Positions 9,064-16,543 are shown, counted from the first letter of the stretch. The stretch: 64,000 nt of DNA from Deltaproteobacteria bacterium (GCA_022340265.1 JAJDOH010000082.1:1-64000); one strand, 5' to 3'. Numbers and translations are program-made. The notes: generated from the letters alone by a model not told the origin.

Positions 9064-9426
9064 TCACGCTCCCAGGCTTTCATCAATCAAACTTTCATAA
9101 GGAATACCCATACCGTAATGCAATTTCACGATCTGGTTCATTGAAAGACGCCGCTTCCGATTTAATACGTCGCTTACCCGGCTCTTGGGGCCCATAAACG
9201 CTTCAAGATCTTTTCGCCGCAAATCCATCTGTTCCATCCTGAAGAGGATGGCTTCGACCGGATCGGAAGGGGGCATCGGGTAATGATTGTCTTCGTAGGC
9301 CTCAACAAGAATCATCAACACATCTAATTCGTCGCCTTCCGGTGTGCCGATTTCAGATCCCCAAAGTGATTCAATCCGTTTGAGGGCTTGGTTATAGGAT
9401 TTTTTATCCCGGATCGGTTTTATCAT
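9064..9426 (-). CDS. higA: HigA-type antitoxin, HTH domain
   Basis: Antitoxin of a HigBA type II module, 120 residues. The N-terminal half (SYNQALKRIESLWG, GDELDVLMILVEAYED) and the C-terminal helix-turn-helix (MDLRRKDLEAFMG followed by SRVSDVLNRKRRLS, about 73-102) match the COG5499/HigA class, in which the N-terminus contacts the toxin and the HTH represses the shared promoter. It lies 2 bases downstream of the toxin gene, giving the toxin-first order typical of higBA. It is inserted in antisense orientation between hyuB and a second hyuB tail. The antitoxin is expected to bind near the promoter at 9738-9766, but I see no clear operator palindrome. Confidence 0.85.
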   Translation of the reverse strand: MIKPIRDKKSYNQALKRIESLWGSEIGTPEGDELDVLMILVEAYEDNHYPMPPSDPVEAILFRMEQMDLRRKDLEAFMGPKSRVSDVLNRKRRLSMNQIVKLHYGMGIPYESLIDESLGA

Positions 9427-9428
9427 AA

Positions 9429-9731
9429 CTATTTTATCTCCTTGGCATTTATGGCATTATATTCATTATGAGTGCCGACGAACTTGATGTACATGGCCTG
9501 CCTGGGGTAATCCATTGCGCACACGATACGGTAGTCATTCCCTTTAACATTAAACACAACCCGGTTGTTGCCCAAAAACGAAGCATGGCGGAAAGTATTT
9601 TTGACATCCTGCGGCGTGGCCCATTTCATCTTTGCACAAAAGTGATACCATTCATTTAAAAAGGGTTGCGACTTTTCGTTCCCTGATTTTTCCCAATATT
9701 GTCGAAGTCGGCTTTTGGCAATGATTCTCAT
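9429..9731 (-). CDS. higB: HigB-type toxin (ribosome-dependent mRNA interferase)
   Basis: RelE-superfamily toxin of the HigB class, 100 residues, expected to cleave mRNA on translating ribosomes. Typical features are the N-terminal MRIIAKSRLRQYWEK, WYHFCAKMKWATPQDVKNTF in the middle, NRVVFNVKGNDYRIV, and the C-terminal YIKFVGTHNEYNAI, with the conserved Lys/Arg/His residues of the family. A promoter-like pair ends only 6 bases before this ATG, so the mRNA may be nearly leaderless. Together with higA it is the only accessory module inside an otherwise metabolic region. Confidence 0.87.
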   Translation of the reverse strand: MRIIAKSRLRQYWEKSGNEKSQPFLNEWYHFCAKMKWATPQDVKNTFRHASFLGNNRVVFNVKGNDYRIVCAMDYPRQAMYIKFVGTHNEYNAINAKEIK

Positions 9732-9737
9732 CAGCTC

Positions 9738-9766
9738 ATCATAGTGTTCCCAATATGGTAATGCAA
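9738..9766 (-). promoter_or_regulatory. Candidate sigma-70 promoter of higBA
   Basis: On the minus strand TTGCAT (9766-9761) and TATGAT (9743-9738) are 17 bases apart. The -10 box ends 6 bases before the higB ATG at 9731, so transcription should begin at or just beside the start codon. There is no good Shine-Dalgarno sequence in the remaining space. Confidence 0.5.
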
Positions 9767-9869
9767 GTTATTTTCCGCAAGTTTATCAGTTTCCGGCCCT
9801 ACATAAAGTAGTTTATCCATCGTCATCTGGACTGCGGTATCCTGCACAACGGTTTTGCAAAGGTGAAAT

Positions 9870-10124
9870 GTGGAGAGCGCGCCCCTTCCACCGGTGAACC
9901 TGGGAATCCAGTCCGGCCGGCACCAATATGCCCCGGAAGGCCTTTTCGGCAGCGGGTACGACGATCCCCTGGAACGGGATGTGGAGCGGGTGGAAGAGGA
10001 TGTTCGGGAAGGGTATGTAAGCCTTGAGGCCGCTGAAAAAGACTACGGTGTAATTATCGATTCCGCCACGGGCCTTGCCGATCAGGAAGCCACCCTAAAG
10101 ATGCGGGAGACCCTGAGAGGGTGA
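9870..10124 (+). pseudogene. Decayed second copy of the hyuB 3' end
   Basis: This 84-codon stretch repeats the C-terminus of hyuB. Similarity starts near 9885 (matching 8695), breaks where about 115 bases (in frame, roughly 39 codons) are missing between the FGGG and GYGDP motifs, and resumes to the stop. The first segment differs at roughly one base in eight and the next 60 bases at about one in twelve, while 10023-10125 is identical to 8941-9043 over 103 bases. The missing piece is bounded in hyuB by two GGCGGCGG tracts, which fits a microhomology deletion. There is no upstream hyuB body, only the higBA module, so it cannot make a working protein. It is probably the remnant of a paralogous hyuB, part of it homogenised by gene conversion. 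Confidence 0.85.
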
Positions 10125-10279
10125 TCGGAAGAGGTCCCCCATATAGCTTTTCCAATCTTGATTTGGTCCGTAACTTCACTCCTTCGTCTCCAGGCTGCCC
10201 CAGGCAACGTGTTCCTGACGAAGCGAGCCACCGGACTTGTCAAGGATTCGGTGGTCAACGTCTCCCAGCCTGCATGCCC

Positions 10280-10804
10280 TCAGCCAAAAGAGAGTCTCCA
10301 GCATTCTTCAGTGAGGGTCTTTCCCCATACCTGGCTGGTCTTGGTTTCAACGAGACGGAATCCGGCAGCTGTATACAGGTTGCGGGCCGAAAGGAGAAAA
10401 TCAATAGTCCATAGCATGACGCACTTGAATCCCCTCTCCTTTGAAAACCGGACAGCCTCATGGACCAGCTGCGTTCCGATGCCTTTCCTGCGCTCTTTGG
10501 GCTCTACAATGAGCCATCGAAGCTGGGCCGTGGTGTCATCGCGCCTGACAACAGCCACGGATCCGGAAAACTTCCCCCGGGTTTCGGCAATCCAGAGGTG
10601 GTCATCGGCGGAAAAGGTTTCAATGAAATTTGCCATGCCTTTTGCCACATAGGCGTCAAACTCATGGTTGAACCCGTATTCCCTGGCATAGAGTACCCCG
10701 TGGCGGTGGATCACGTATCCGATATCTCCCGGTCTGTGGGAACGGAGGGTGACAAGAGCCGGTCTTTTCTGGTCAGGATCCAGGATCTGTTCTATGGTAT
10801 CCAT
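10280..10804 (-). CDS. GNAT-family N-acetyltransferase (back half of a MarR-GNAT fusion)
   Basis: Acetyl-CoA-dependent N-acetyltransferase, 174 residues. Motif A is RWLIVEPKERRKGIGTQLV near 94-112, with RRKGIG as the pyrophosphate loop; SARNLYTAAGFRLVETK follows. The start RPGDIGYVIHRHGVLYAREYG is typical of the second half of MarR-GNAT fusion regulators. Codons before ATG 10804 still read in frame as LSLAQA, resembling the end of a MarR domain, but a TAA stops that frame 9 codons upstream and no MarR-like sequence is seen beyond. The gene therefore looks like a decapitated fusion. No clear ribosome site precedes the ATG. Substrate unknown. Confidence 0.75.
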   Translation of the reverse strand: MDTIEQILDPDQKRPALVTLRSHRPGDIGYVIHRHGVLYAREYGFNHEFDAYVAKGMANFIETFSADDHLWIAETRGKFSGSVAVVRRDDTTAQLRWLIVEPKERRKGIGTQLVHEAVRFSKERGFKCVMLWTIDFLLSARNLYTAAGFRLVETKTSQVWGKTLTEECWRLSFG

Positions 10805-11095
10805 GGCCTGAGCCAGGGATAGTCGGTTTTAAGGAACCTGTTTGTGATCATCCCCAATTTCCAGGTATAAAATCTGTTAAATGACCGGATACGGTTAATG
10901 ACCATATAAGACTTCCCTTTACCCTTGGCGTAATGGCAATATCATAAACCGAATAGCTTGAAATTTTCAAATAAATACTTGAAAATGGAAACTAAAAAAT
11001 GAATGGTGTGCATCACATAACGAGAAAGGCCATTTGGCAACACTTCGGAGGAGCGGTAATGGGCATTAAAAGAACAACGTCTTATCATCTCACCG
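10805..11095. other. Gene-free AT-rich gap
   Basis: This 291-base gap lies between the start of the GNAT gene and the end of the sigma-54 regulator gene, both on the minus strand. It holds an AT-rich patch with a TTGAAATTTTCAA near-palindrome around 10960-10972 and a repeated TTGAAA. I see no coding sequence, tRNA or clear terminator. Any GNAT promoter should lie here. Confidence 0.5.
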
Positions 11096-12448
11096 TCACC
11101 TTCTGAAATCCGCCGGGTCCAGATTGTATTTCTTTAATAGATCGTATAGATCCGCCCGGTATTTTCCGGAGAGTTCGGAAGCCTTGCTGATGTTGCCCAG
11201 GGTAAGCTCCATCAATTGGACCAGATAGAGTTTCTCAAAATCGCTCTTTGCGCTCTTAAAGGATTTCAAGCCTTCATCTTCAAAAGGCCGCCCTTTTAAA
11301 ATCAAGTCTTCCGTGATGATATCCTGGGTCGTCATGGCAACCGCGCCTTCGACCGCATTTTCAAGTTCTCTGACATTACCCGGCCACGCGTACAGCATCA
11401 TTTTTTGCAGGGCCGCCGGGGTAAATCCTTTGATCTTTTTTTCGGATTTTTTCATGTTTTTATTGAAGAAAAACTTGGCCAACAAAGGAATATCTTCCTT
11501 TCTTTCCCTAAGCGGCGGTATTTTAAGAACAATAACGTGAATACGGTAGAACAGATCCTCCCGGAATTCCCCTTTTTCGACGGATTCTTTCAATATACGA
11601 TTGCTTGTGGCGATAAAGCGGGCATCCACCTTCCGGATAGCCCCCCCACCCAATGGATAAAATTCCTTTTCCTGCAAGACCCGCAGGAGTTTTGCCTGCA
11701 TGGACAAGGGCATTTCCGATATTTCATCCAGGAAAAAAGTGCCGCCGTCCGCTTGAGCAAGGAGACCCTCCTTGTTCTGACTGGCGCCGGTGAAAGCTCC
11801 TTTTTTGTGGCCGAACAGTTCGCTCTCAAACAGATTTTCCGGAATGGCCGCACAGTTAATCGCCACCAAAGGCCCGTCTTTTCTCGCGCTGGCCACATGC
11901 AAGGTCCTGGCAATCAGTTCTTTTCCCGTTCCGCTTTCACCTTCGATATAGACGTTCGAATCGGTTCTGGCGGCCTGTGCGACTTGGGCCAGAAGATCCT
12001 GCATGGTCTCACTTTTTCCGATGATGTTTTCAAACCCCAAATGGCTTTCAACCAGGTTTTTAAGTCGTTTCACCTCATTGGACAGCCGCCGCTTTTCAAG
12101 ACAATTGTTGATTTGCAGCAAAAGCTCCCGGTAATCGAATGGCTTGGTGATATAGCTGTGAGCCCCCTTGCTCATGGCTTCCACCGCGCTCTGAATGGTG
12201 CCATAGGCCGTCAGAATGATAATGGGCAATTCGGCATTGATTTGGTGAAGCGCTTCCATCAATTGAATGCCGTCTTCTTCAGAGAGCTTCAAATCCACCA
12301 GGGCCAGGTCAAAGGGCTCCGCCGCCGCTTCGGCCACTGCCTTTTCCGCATTGGGAGCAGTGACGATTTGAAAGCCTTCGGCTTCCAGCCGCATTCTAAT
12401 GACTTTCAGAACATTCCGATCATCGTCTACCACCAGAATCCTGCTCAT
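11096..12448 (-). CDS. glrR: Sigma-54-dependent response regulator, GlrR (QseF)-like
   Basis: NtrC-class activator of 450 residues. The receiver domain (1-120) has the acidic pocket VVDDD, phosphoacceptor Asp52 (ALVDLKL), Thr80 and Lys102. The AAA+ domain has Walker A GESGTGKE (170-177), GAFTGA (217-222) that contacts sigma-54, and Walker B FLDEIS. A Fis-type helix-turn-helix lies at about 415-445. The tail GNISKASELSGKYRADLYDLLKKYNLDPADF closely resembles the end of enterobacterial GlrR (YfhA); only short pieces are quoted here: SELSGKYRADLY and KYNLDPADF. The kinase-lipoprotein-regulator order is also that of glrK-qseG-glrR. It should open -24/-12 promoters; one such site lies ahead of the glycosyltransferase at 16470-16455. 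Confidence 0.85.
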   Translation of the reverse strand: MSRILVVDDDRNVLKVIRMRLEAEGFQIVTAPNAEKAVAEAAAEPFDLALVDLKLSEEDGIQLMEALHQINAELPIIILTAYGTIQSAVEAMSKGAHSYITKPFDYRELLLQINNCLEKRRLSNEVKRLKNLVESHLGFENIIGKSETMQDLLAQVAQAARTDSNVYIEGESGTGKELIARTLHVASARKDGPLVAINCAAIPENLFESELFGHKKGAFTGASQNKEGLLAQADGGTFFLDEISEMPLSMQAKLLRVLQEKEFYPLGGGAIRKVDARFIATSNRILKESVEKGEFREDLFYRIHVIVLKIPPLRERKEDIPLLAKFFFNKNMKKSEKKIKGFTPAALQKMMLYAWPGNVRELENAVEGAVAMTTQDIITEDLILKGRPFEDEGLKSFKSAKSDFEKLYLVQLMELTLGNISKASELSGKYRADLYDLLKKYNLDPADFRR

Positions 12449-12470
12449 TTTTCATTCTTTCCCTTAACCT

Positions 12471-13076
12471 TTAGGGCGTTGTCTTTCGCTTCTTCTTCTC
12501 AATTCTCAAATCGATCATCTTCAGGGTCTCAATTTGCTTCTTGAGTTCCTCGATCTGATGCTGTGATGTCTTTATTTCCGACTTCAGGCTCTTTACCTGG
12601 CTTTGCAAACGACTGTTCATTTTCCGGCTTTTGAGGATATTCTCCTCTTGCAATGTCAATTTCCGGGTCAGCGCCTCAATTCGACGATCCTTTTCAATCA
12701 ATGTTTCAAGGGTTAAAATCCAGGTTTCCGATTCCTGTCTCAGAGAGGTTTCGGGGAAATCTCTGATAACCGACTGAAAATACGTCTTTGACTTCTCATA
12801 ATCCAAATCCGGATTCCGGGGATGGGCCAGAATCAGTCCCCGCCGGTAGAGGTCTGCCTCCCCCATCCCACCGGGAGATTTCCCCGACATATTCCCGCCA
12901 TTGGACGGTGCCTTCCACGAATCCCCCAGACTGGGATTTTGCCCTCCGGCGGAACGCCCTGCTTTCTGCGATGTTGTTCCACCTGTCCCACACCCTGCGA
13001 CCGTTCCAACAACGACTATGAAACAGGCAAGGTAAAAAAGAAGGTACTTCCTTTTCCCGGCGCGCTCTCCGCCCAT
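12471..13076 (-). CDS. QseG-like outer-membrane lipoprotein with coiled coil
   Basis: Lipoprotein of 201 residues with a basic N-terminus, a hydrophobic stretch (11-27) and lipobox VAGC, lipid cysteine at 29. Gly/Ser-rich residues 30-65 are followed by a YRRGLILAHPRNPDLDYEKS segment and a long coiled coil (about 110-195, LTRKLTLQEENILKS and QSQVKSLKSEIKTS). It lies between the kinase and the sigma-54 regulator, exactly where enterobacteria carry qseG (yfhG), whose product helps control the kinase. The start overlaps the kinase 3' end by 61 bases in another frame; there is no later ATG before the signal peptide. Sequence similarity to QseG is weak, so the assignment rests on position, lipobox and coiled coil. 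Confidence 0.7.
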   Translation of the reverse strand: MGGERAGKRKYLLFYLACFIVVVGTVAGCGTGGTTSQKAGRSAGGQNPSLGDSWKAPSNGGNMSGKSPGGMGEADLYRRGLILAHPRNPDLDYEKSKTYFQSVIRDFPETSLRQESETWILTLETLIEKDRRIEALTRKLTLQEENILKSRKMNSRLQSQVKSLKSEIKTSQHQIEELKKQIETLKMIDLRIEKKKRKTTP

Positions 13077-14473
13077 ATAATTCCTCCATGTTCCGTCACG
13101 ATATGTTTAGCGATGGAAAGGCCTAAACCGGTGCCTCGAGCGGTTTCTTTCCCGTGTTCGATTCGTTTGAAACGATCAAAAATCCTTTCCAGGTTTTCCT
13201 TCTGAATCCCCGTGCCGGTATCGGAAACTGAAATCTGAATACAATCCTGGCCGTTACGCTTAACCTCTGTATTCACCGAAACCGTATCCCCCTTTGAAGA
13301 AAACTTCAGCGCATTGCTGATCAGATTTTCCAATACCTGTTTAATGCGGGCCTCATCCATTTTCACCTGAGGCAAATCATCGGAGAGTTTCAATTGTAAA
13401 CGAATTTCTTCTCTGATTGCAATGGGCGCCAGTTTCAAAACGGTTTCTTGAATCAGGGGGGGCAACGGACAGGGTTCAAACACATATTCCATCATTTTAG
13501 CTTCCATTCTGGAAAGATCCAGAATCCGATTGACCGAGCCGATGAGCCGGTCACACTCCTGCTGTGTAATGGTCAGCAGTTCCTGCTGGCTCTCGCGGGA
13601 ATCGGCGTATGTGCCGTCCAGCAGCATGCCCGTGGCCTCTTTTATAACCGTTAGAGGAGTGCGCAGTTCGTGGGACACATGGCTGATGAAATCGATCTTC
13701 ATTTCATCAAGCTCCTGTAACCTTTTGCTCATGACGTTAAAGTGATCGGCCAATTCCTTTATTTCCGGTGGTGCGGAAATAGGTTGGATTGCTGTAAATT
13801 TTCCTTTGGCGATTTCTTTTGTTTGCTCTTGCAGAAGCATTATGGAACGGTTGATGCTTTTCGTGTTAAAAAAAGAAATCATGATTCCCAAAAAGATCAC
13901 CAGTCCGGCCGAGGCTGAATACACCTTCAATACCTGCGAACTGATGGCCTGTGAGGTTTGAATTTTTTCATCCCGATCCGAACGTGCCACTTTCACCATT
14001 TCTTTCAGTTTTCCATTAATTTCATCGATGGTTTGCTCTTTCTCCGCTTGATATACCTGCTCTGGAGGCGCTTGGGCTATTTTTGGGAACCCCGTTTCCT
14101 TGAGGAAAAATGAGACGTAACGCTTATACAATTTATTCACTTCCCTAAACAGTTCTTTTTCCCTGGAGGAATCCATCAGAAGGCCCAGCTGGTTCATTTC
14201 CTTGGTGCAATATTCGCTGATCTCAAAGAACTGTTTTAAGAAGTCGCGATCGTGGGATATGAAAAATTTCTTTTCAAACCCTACCTGAGAAAATATTGTA
14301 TCGGAGAGGCTTTCGATGAGATGGATGGTCGCGCCGTCAATTAAAGCGATATTCCGGGTGAGGCCGTTTAATTGGTTGAGTTTCAAAGTGACGTAAGCGC
14401 CCAGAAAAACAACCAACAGCATCATGGCAACATATCCGAAGGTCAGCCGTTTGAAAATCGTAAATTTCGTCAT
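13016..14473 (-). CDS. glrK: Sensor histidine kinase, GlrK (QseE)-like
   Basis: Inner-membrane kinase of 485 residues. TM1 is about 10-31 and TM2 about 184-204, with a periplasmic helical sensor of about 150 residues between them. HAMP spans 204-257. The H-box FISHVSHELRTPLTV has His268; NLISNALKF is the N-box, and DTGTGI and GTGLGLSI are the G-boxes. The partner is the sigma-54 regulator at 11096-12448. In enterobacteria GlrKR senses envelope stress and activates glmY and rpoE; the signal here is unknown. The ribosome site before ATG 14473 is weak (GGACATGAATC). The coding end runs 61 bases into the lipoprotein gene. Confidence 0.83.
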   Translation of the reverse strand: MTKFTIFKRLTFGYVAMMLLVVFLGAYVTLKLNQLNGLTRNIALIDGATIHLIESLSDTIFSQVGFEKKFFISHDRDFLKQFFEISEYCTKEMNQLGLLMDSSREKELFREVNKLYKRYVSFFLKETGFPKIAQAPPEQVYQAEKEQTIDEINGKLKEMVKVARSDRDEKIQTSQAISSQVLKVYSASAGLVIFLGIMISFFNTKSINRSIMLLQEQTKEIAKGKFTAIQPISAPPEIKELADHFNVMSKRLQELDEMKIDFISHVSHELRTPLTVIKEATGMLLDGTYADSRESQQELLTITQQECDRLIGSVNRILDLSRMEAKMMEYVFEPCPLPPLIQETVLKLAPIAIREEIRLQLKLSDDLPQVKMDEARIKQVLENLISNALKFSSKGDTVSVNTEVKRNGQDCIQISVSDTGTGIQKENLERIFDRFKRIEHGKETARGTGLGLSIAKHIVTEHGGIIWAESAPGKGSTFFFTLPVS

Positions 14474-14687
14474 GATTCATGTCCAAAACAAAAAAGGATA
14501 GATGCTCCGGGACGTAACCCGAAATTTCCGGAAAGAAGAAATCTTGTCACCATTCTCGATTATCAGAAGCGACGGGAAAGGTCAAAAACATAAATTCTGG
14601 ACGGTATCCATTGAATTTTCAAAGGAGAAGAATTTGAGGGGGGGCCATTACTGCAAACAGGGGTTTTTGCGGCAAAAAACACATGAG
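14474..14687. other. Gap between glrK start and a strong hairpin; possible small-RNA region
   Basis: No convincing protein gene is present. It contains the upstream region of glrK and a short AT hairpin at 14663-14680 (GTTTTTGC pairing with GCAAAAAAC). A weak -24/-12-like plus-strand sequence occurs near 14636-14651 (GGGGGCCATTACTGCA). In Escherichia coli the GlrR-controlled small RNA gene glmY lies just upstream of glrK, so a small RNA ending at the 14688-14727 terminator is conceivable. I recognise no GlmY sequence. Confidence 0.3.
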
Positions 14688-14727
14688 AACGGGGGAAACG
14701 GGATCAGTCCCTTTTCCCCCGTTTTTT
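14688..14727 (+). terminator. Strong hairpin with T-run (intrinsic terminator, plus-strand polarity)
   Basis: AACGGGGGAAA (14688-14698) pairs with TTTCCCCCGTT (14713-14723), and an inner GGGA/TCCC stem closes a TCAG loop, giving about 15 pairs with one mismatch. Six T follow on the plus strand (14722-14727). No plus-strand gene is upstream of it. On the minus strand it would follow the glycosyltransferase, but the nearest T-run in that direction is about nine bases past the stem. Confidence 0.65.
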
Positions 14728-14750
14728 GGGGAACATCCTTATTCAGGGGT

Positions 14751-16301
14751 TCACAGGATTCCGATGATCCCCGGATCCATATCTTTTAAGGGAATGGCCA
14801 CCCGCAAAGAATCAGCCACTGGCAATAAGCGTTGTGCATGTCTCTTTTTGGCAGGATAAACTTTCATCTTTTTCTCACTCTGACGGGTGAGCCATCCGGT
14901 CCGATGGGGTGTTATCAGGGCGTAGACGGGAATCCAGAAAAGCCCCATCGTCCAGAAAAGCCCATAGGCGTAGGCCCACAGCCCTTCCGAACTCCGGCAA
15001 CGCCACCAATAGAATACTGCGGAAAGCGTCGAATAGACCAATACTCCCACAAGCGCACTCAGACCGAATTCAAAGGGTTTGAAAAACAGACATCCCAGCG
15101 TTCCAACCATTAGAAACGGCGACTTGACCATGGTTAAGAACTGAAGCGCAAAATTGATTCGGGCGCCTGTTGCTGATTTTTTGCGGAAACGCGTGAAGAT
15201 GAAAGTGCTCATCACCAGGGTTTCCCGTATGTTGCTGCGGGCCCAGCGAATAAACATTTTGCAGAGGTTTTTGTACCTGACCGGAACATTGGTATAGACC
15301 GTTGCGTTTTTCTGATAGTGGACGGAATATCCCTGCCGCAAAATCAAATTCGTCATGGCCCTATCCTCGCCGATGTTGGCGGGTTTTCCAAAAAACTTCT
15401 GGCCCAGCCACGTGGGCAGGACTTTCAAAACAACGTCCCTGCGGTAGGCAGAAAGCGCCCCGGGCGTGCATATGACGGTATCCACCATGCTTTGACTGGC
15501 ACGAAGAAAGTCAAAGCTGAATAGAAACGAGACGTCCAGCATTCTGGGAATCACGCCTTCCCGCGTGTTGAGAACGCGGACATTACCCGCCACGGCGCCG
15601 ACCATGGGGTTCTCAACGAAGGGGCTGACCATGCACCGCAGCGTTTGGGGATCGACGATGGAATCACTGTCCACGGTGATCAGCACTTCGCCCCGGCTCT
15701 GCTTAAACCCCTCGTGAAGGGCGTGCCTTTTGCCCGCGTTTTTAGGGAGGCGTATGGTTTTGAGTCTGGAACCCAGCTCCTTTTTGGCTTTTTTGATCCA
15801 GAACCAGGTATCATCAATGCTGCCGTCATCAATGACGATGATATGTATCTTATCTTCAGGATAATCACCGTCGGCGATGCTCCTTAACGTCTTTAGAACC
15901 TGCTTTCCTTCGTTGTAGGCGGGTACCACAACGGTGCAGGTCGGCAGCCGGTCGCCGGAAACAGCCGGTGTTGCGCGGTACATTATGACCAGCGCCACTC
16001 GCCAGACAAAGGCCAGGAGATTGATTATCAGAAACGTCATAATCAGAATTGCAAAACTTTCGCCCAAAGGGCCTTCTCGCAGCAAATCCCTGCCGAGTTG
16101 CAGTTCTTCCCAATTCAGGCAAGCCGCTGTAACAACGGCGATCATGCTCAAAAAGATGAGAATTTTTAAAAGGAAGGTCATTTTCAAACGGGAAGCCTTT
16201 GCATCCGTATCGTGAATATCATCCTCCATATTCTTCCGGTTGCCGGTTCGTCCAGCCGATGGTGAATTTGGAAACTGCGTGGTATTAGCTGTCAACAACA
16301 T
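14751..16301 (-). CDS. Membrane glycosyltransferase family 2, PgaC/NodC/HasA-like
   Basis: Processive-type GT2 polysaccharide synthase of 516 residues. The hydrophilic N-terminus (1-40) is followed by two TM segments (about 41-61 and 82-107), a cytoplasmic catalytic domain and at least three C-terminal TMs (from about 372 on). Catalytic signatures are VVVPAYNEG (124-132), DDGSIDDT (158-165), DSDS (212-215), GEDR (312-315) and RW in MFIRWARS (353-354). The usual QxxRW motif has Met in place of Gln. It should polymerise or transfer an N-acetylhexosamine-type sugar across the inner membrane. ATG 16301 has AGGAGG 7 bases upstream. A good sigma-54 promoter lies about 155 bases ahead, next to a sigma-54 activator operon. 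The product could be an exopolysaccharide; no polysaccharide export genes are alongside. Confidence 0.82.
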   Translation of the reverse strand: MLLTANTTQFPNSPSAGRTGNRKNMEDDIHDTDAKASRLKMTFLLKILIFLSMIAVVTAACLNWEELQLGRDLLREGPLGESFAILIMTFLIINLLAFVWRVALVIMYRATPAVSGDRLPTCTVVVPAYNEGKQVLKTLRSIADGDYPEDKIHIIVIDDGSIDDTWFWIKKAKKELGSRLKTIRLPKNAGKRHALHEGFKQSRGEVLITVDSDSIVDPQTLRCMVSPFVENPMVGAVAGNVRVLNTREGVIPRMLDVSFLFSFDFLRASQSMVDTVICTPGALSAYRRDVVLKVLPTWLGQKFFGKPANIGEDRAMTNLILRQGYSVHYQKNATVYTNVPVRYKNLCKMFIRWARSNIRETLVMSTFIFTRFRKKSATGARINFALQFLTMVKSPFLMVGTLGCLFFKPFEFGLSALVGVLVYSTLSAVFYWWRCRSSEGLWAYAYGLFWTMGLFWIPVYALITPHRTGWLTRQSEKKMKVYPAKKRHAQRLLPVADSLRVAIPLKDMDPGIIGIL

Positions 16302-16454
16302 GAAATCCTCCTCAAAATAGGCAAAAGAGCAGCCACAATTTTCTTTAACGAAACTCAGATAGGGACCGATGTCCCAACAGTTCCAAGAAGACCCTTGAAC
16401 GGCCCAATTCCTTCATTAATTTAACGGAAACCTTTCCCATCCACTCCAATACGT

Positions 16455-16470
16455 AGCAATAACCGCGCCA
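16455..16470 (-). promoter_or_regulatory. Sigma-54 (-24/-12) promoter for the glycosyltransferase
   Basis: The minus strand reads TGGCGCGGTTATTGCT. It matches consensus TGGCACG-N4-TTGCT at every fixed position except one (G for A), and the GG and GC pairs have the required 10-base spacing. Transcription would start near 16443 and give a leader of about 140 bases before ATG 16301. Confidence 0.65.
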
Positions 16471-16527
16471 ATGGATGCCAGGCAGGCTATGTCACTGATT
16501 CCACGTACTATATGGAAAAGCATGTTT

Positions 16528-16543
16528 TGGGAAGACATGTGCT
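16528..16543 (+). promoter_or_regulatory. Weaker sigma-54-like promoter facing the secreted-protein gene
   Basis: TGGGAAGACATGTGCT keeps the invariant GG and GC at 10-base spacing and the TGCT end, but lacks the CAC of the -24 box and one T of the -12 box. It would start about 235 bases before GTG 16790. It is plausible only because a divergent, better site lies 58 bases away. Confidence 0.3.

Noticed and set aside
10121-10652. Plus-strand open frames over the GNAT gene
   Set aside because: Antisense to a recognisable acetyltransferase and without motifs.
11405-12544. Long plus-strand open frame of 379 codons
   Set aside because: It is antisense to the clearly conserved GlrR-like gene and its product has no recognisable motifs.
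14502-14789. 95-codon plus-strand open frame upstream of glrK
   Set aside because: No family, no ribosome site, and it runs through the terminator hairpin and into the end of the glycosyltransferase gene.
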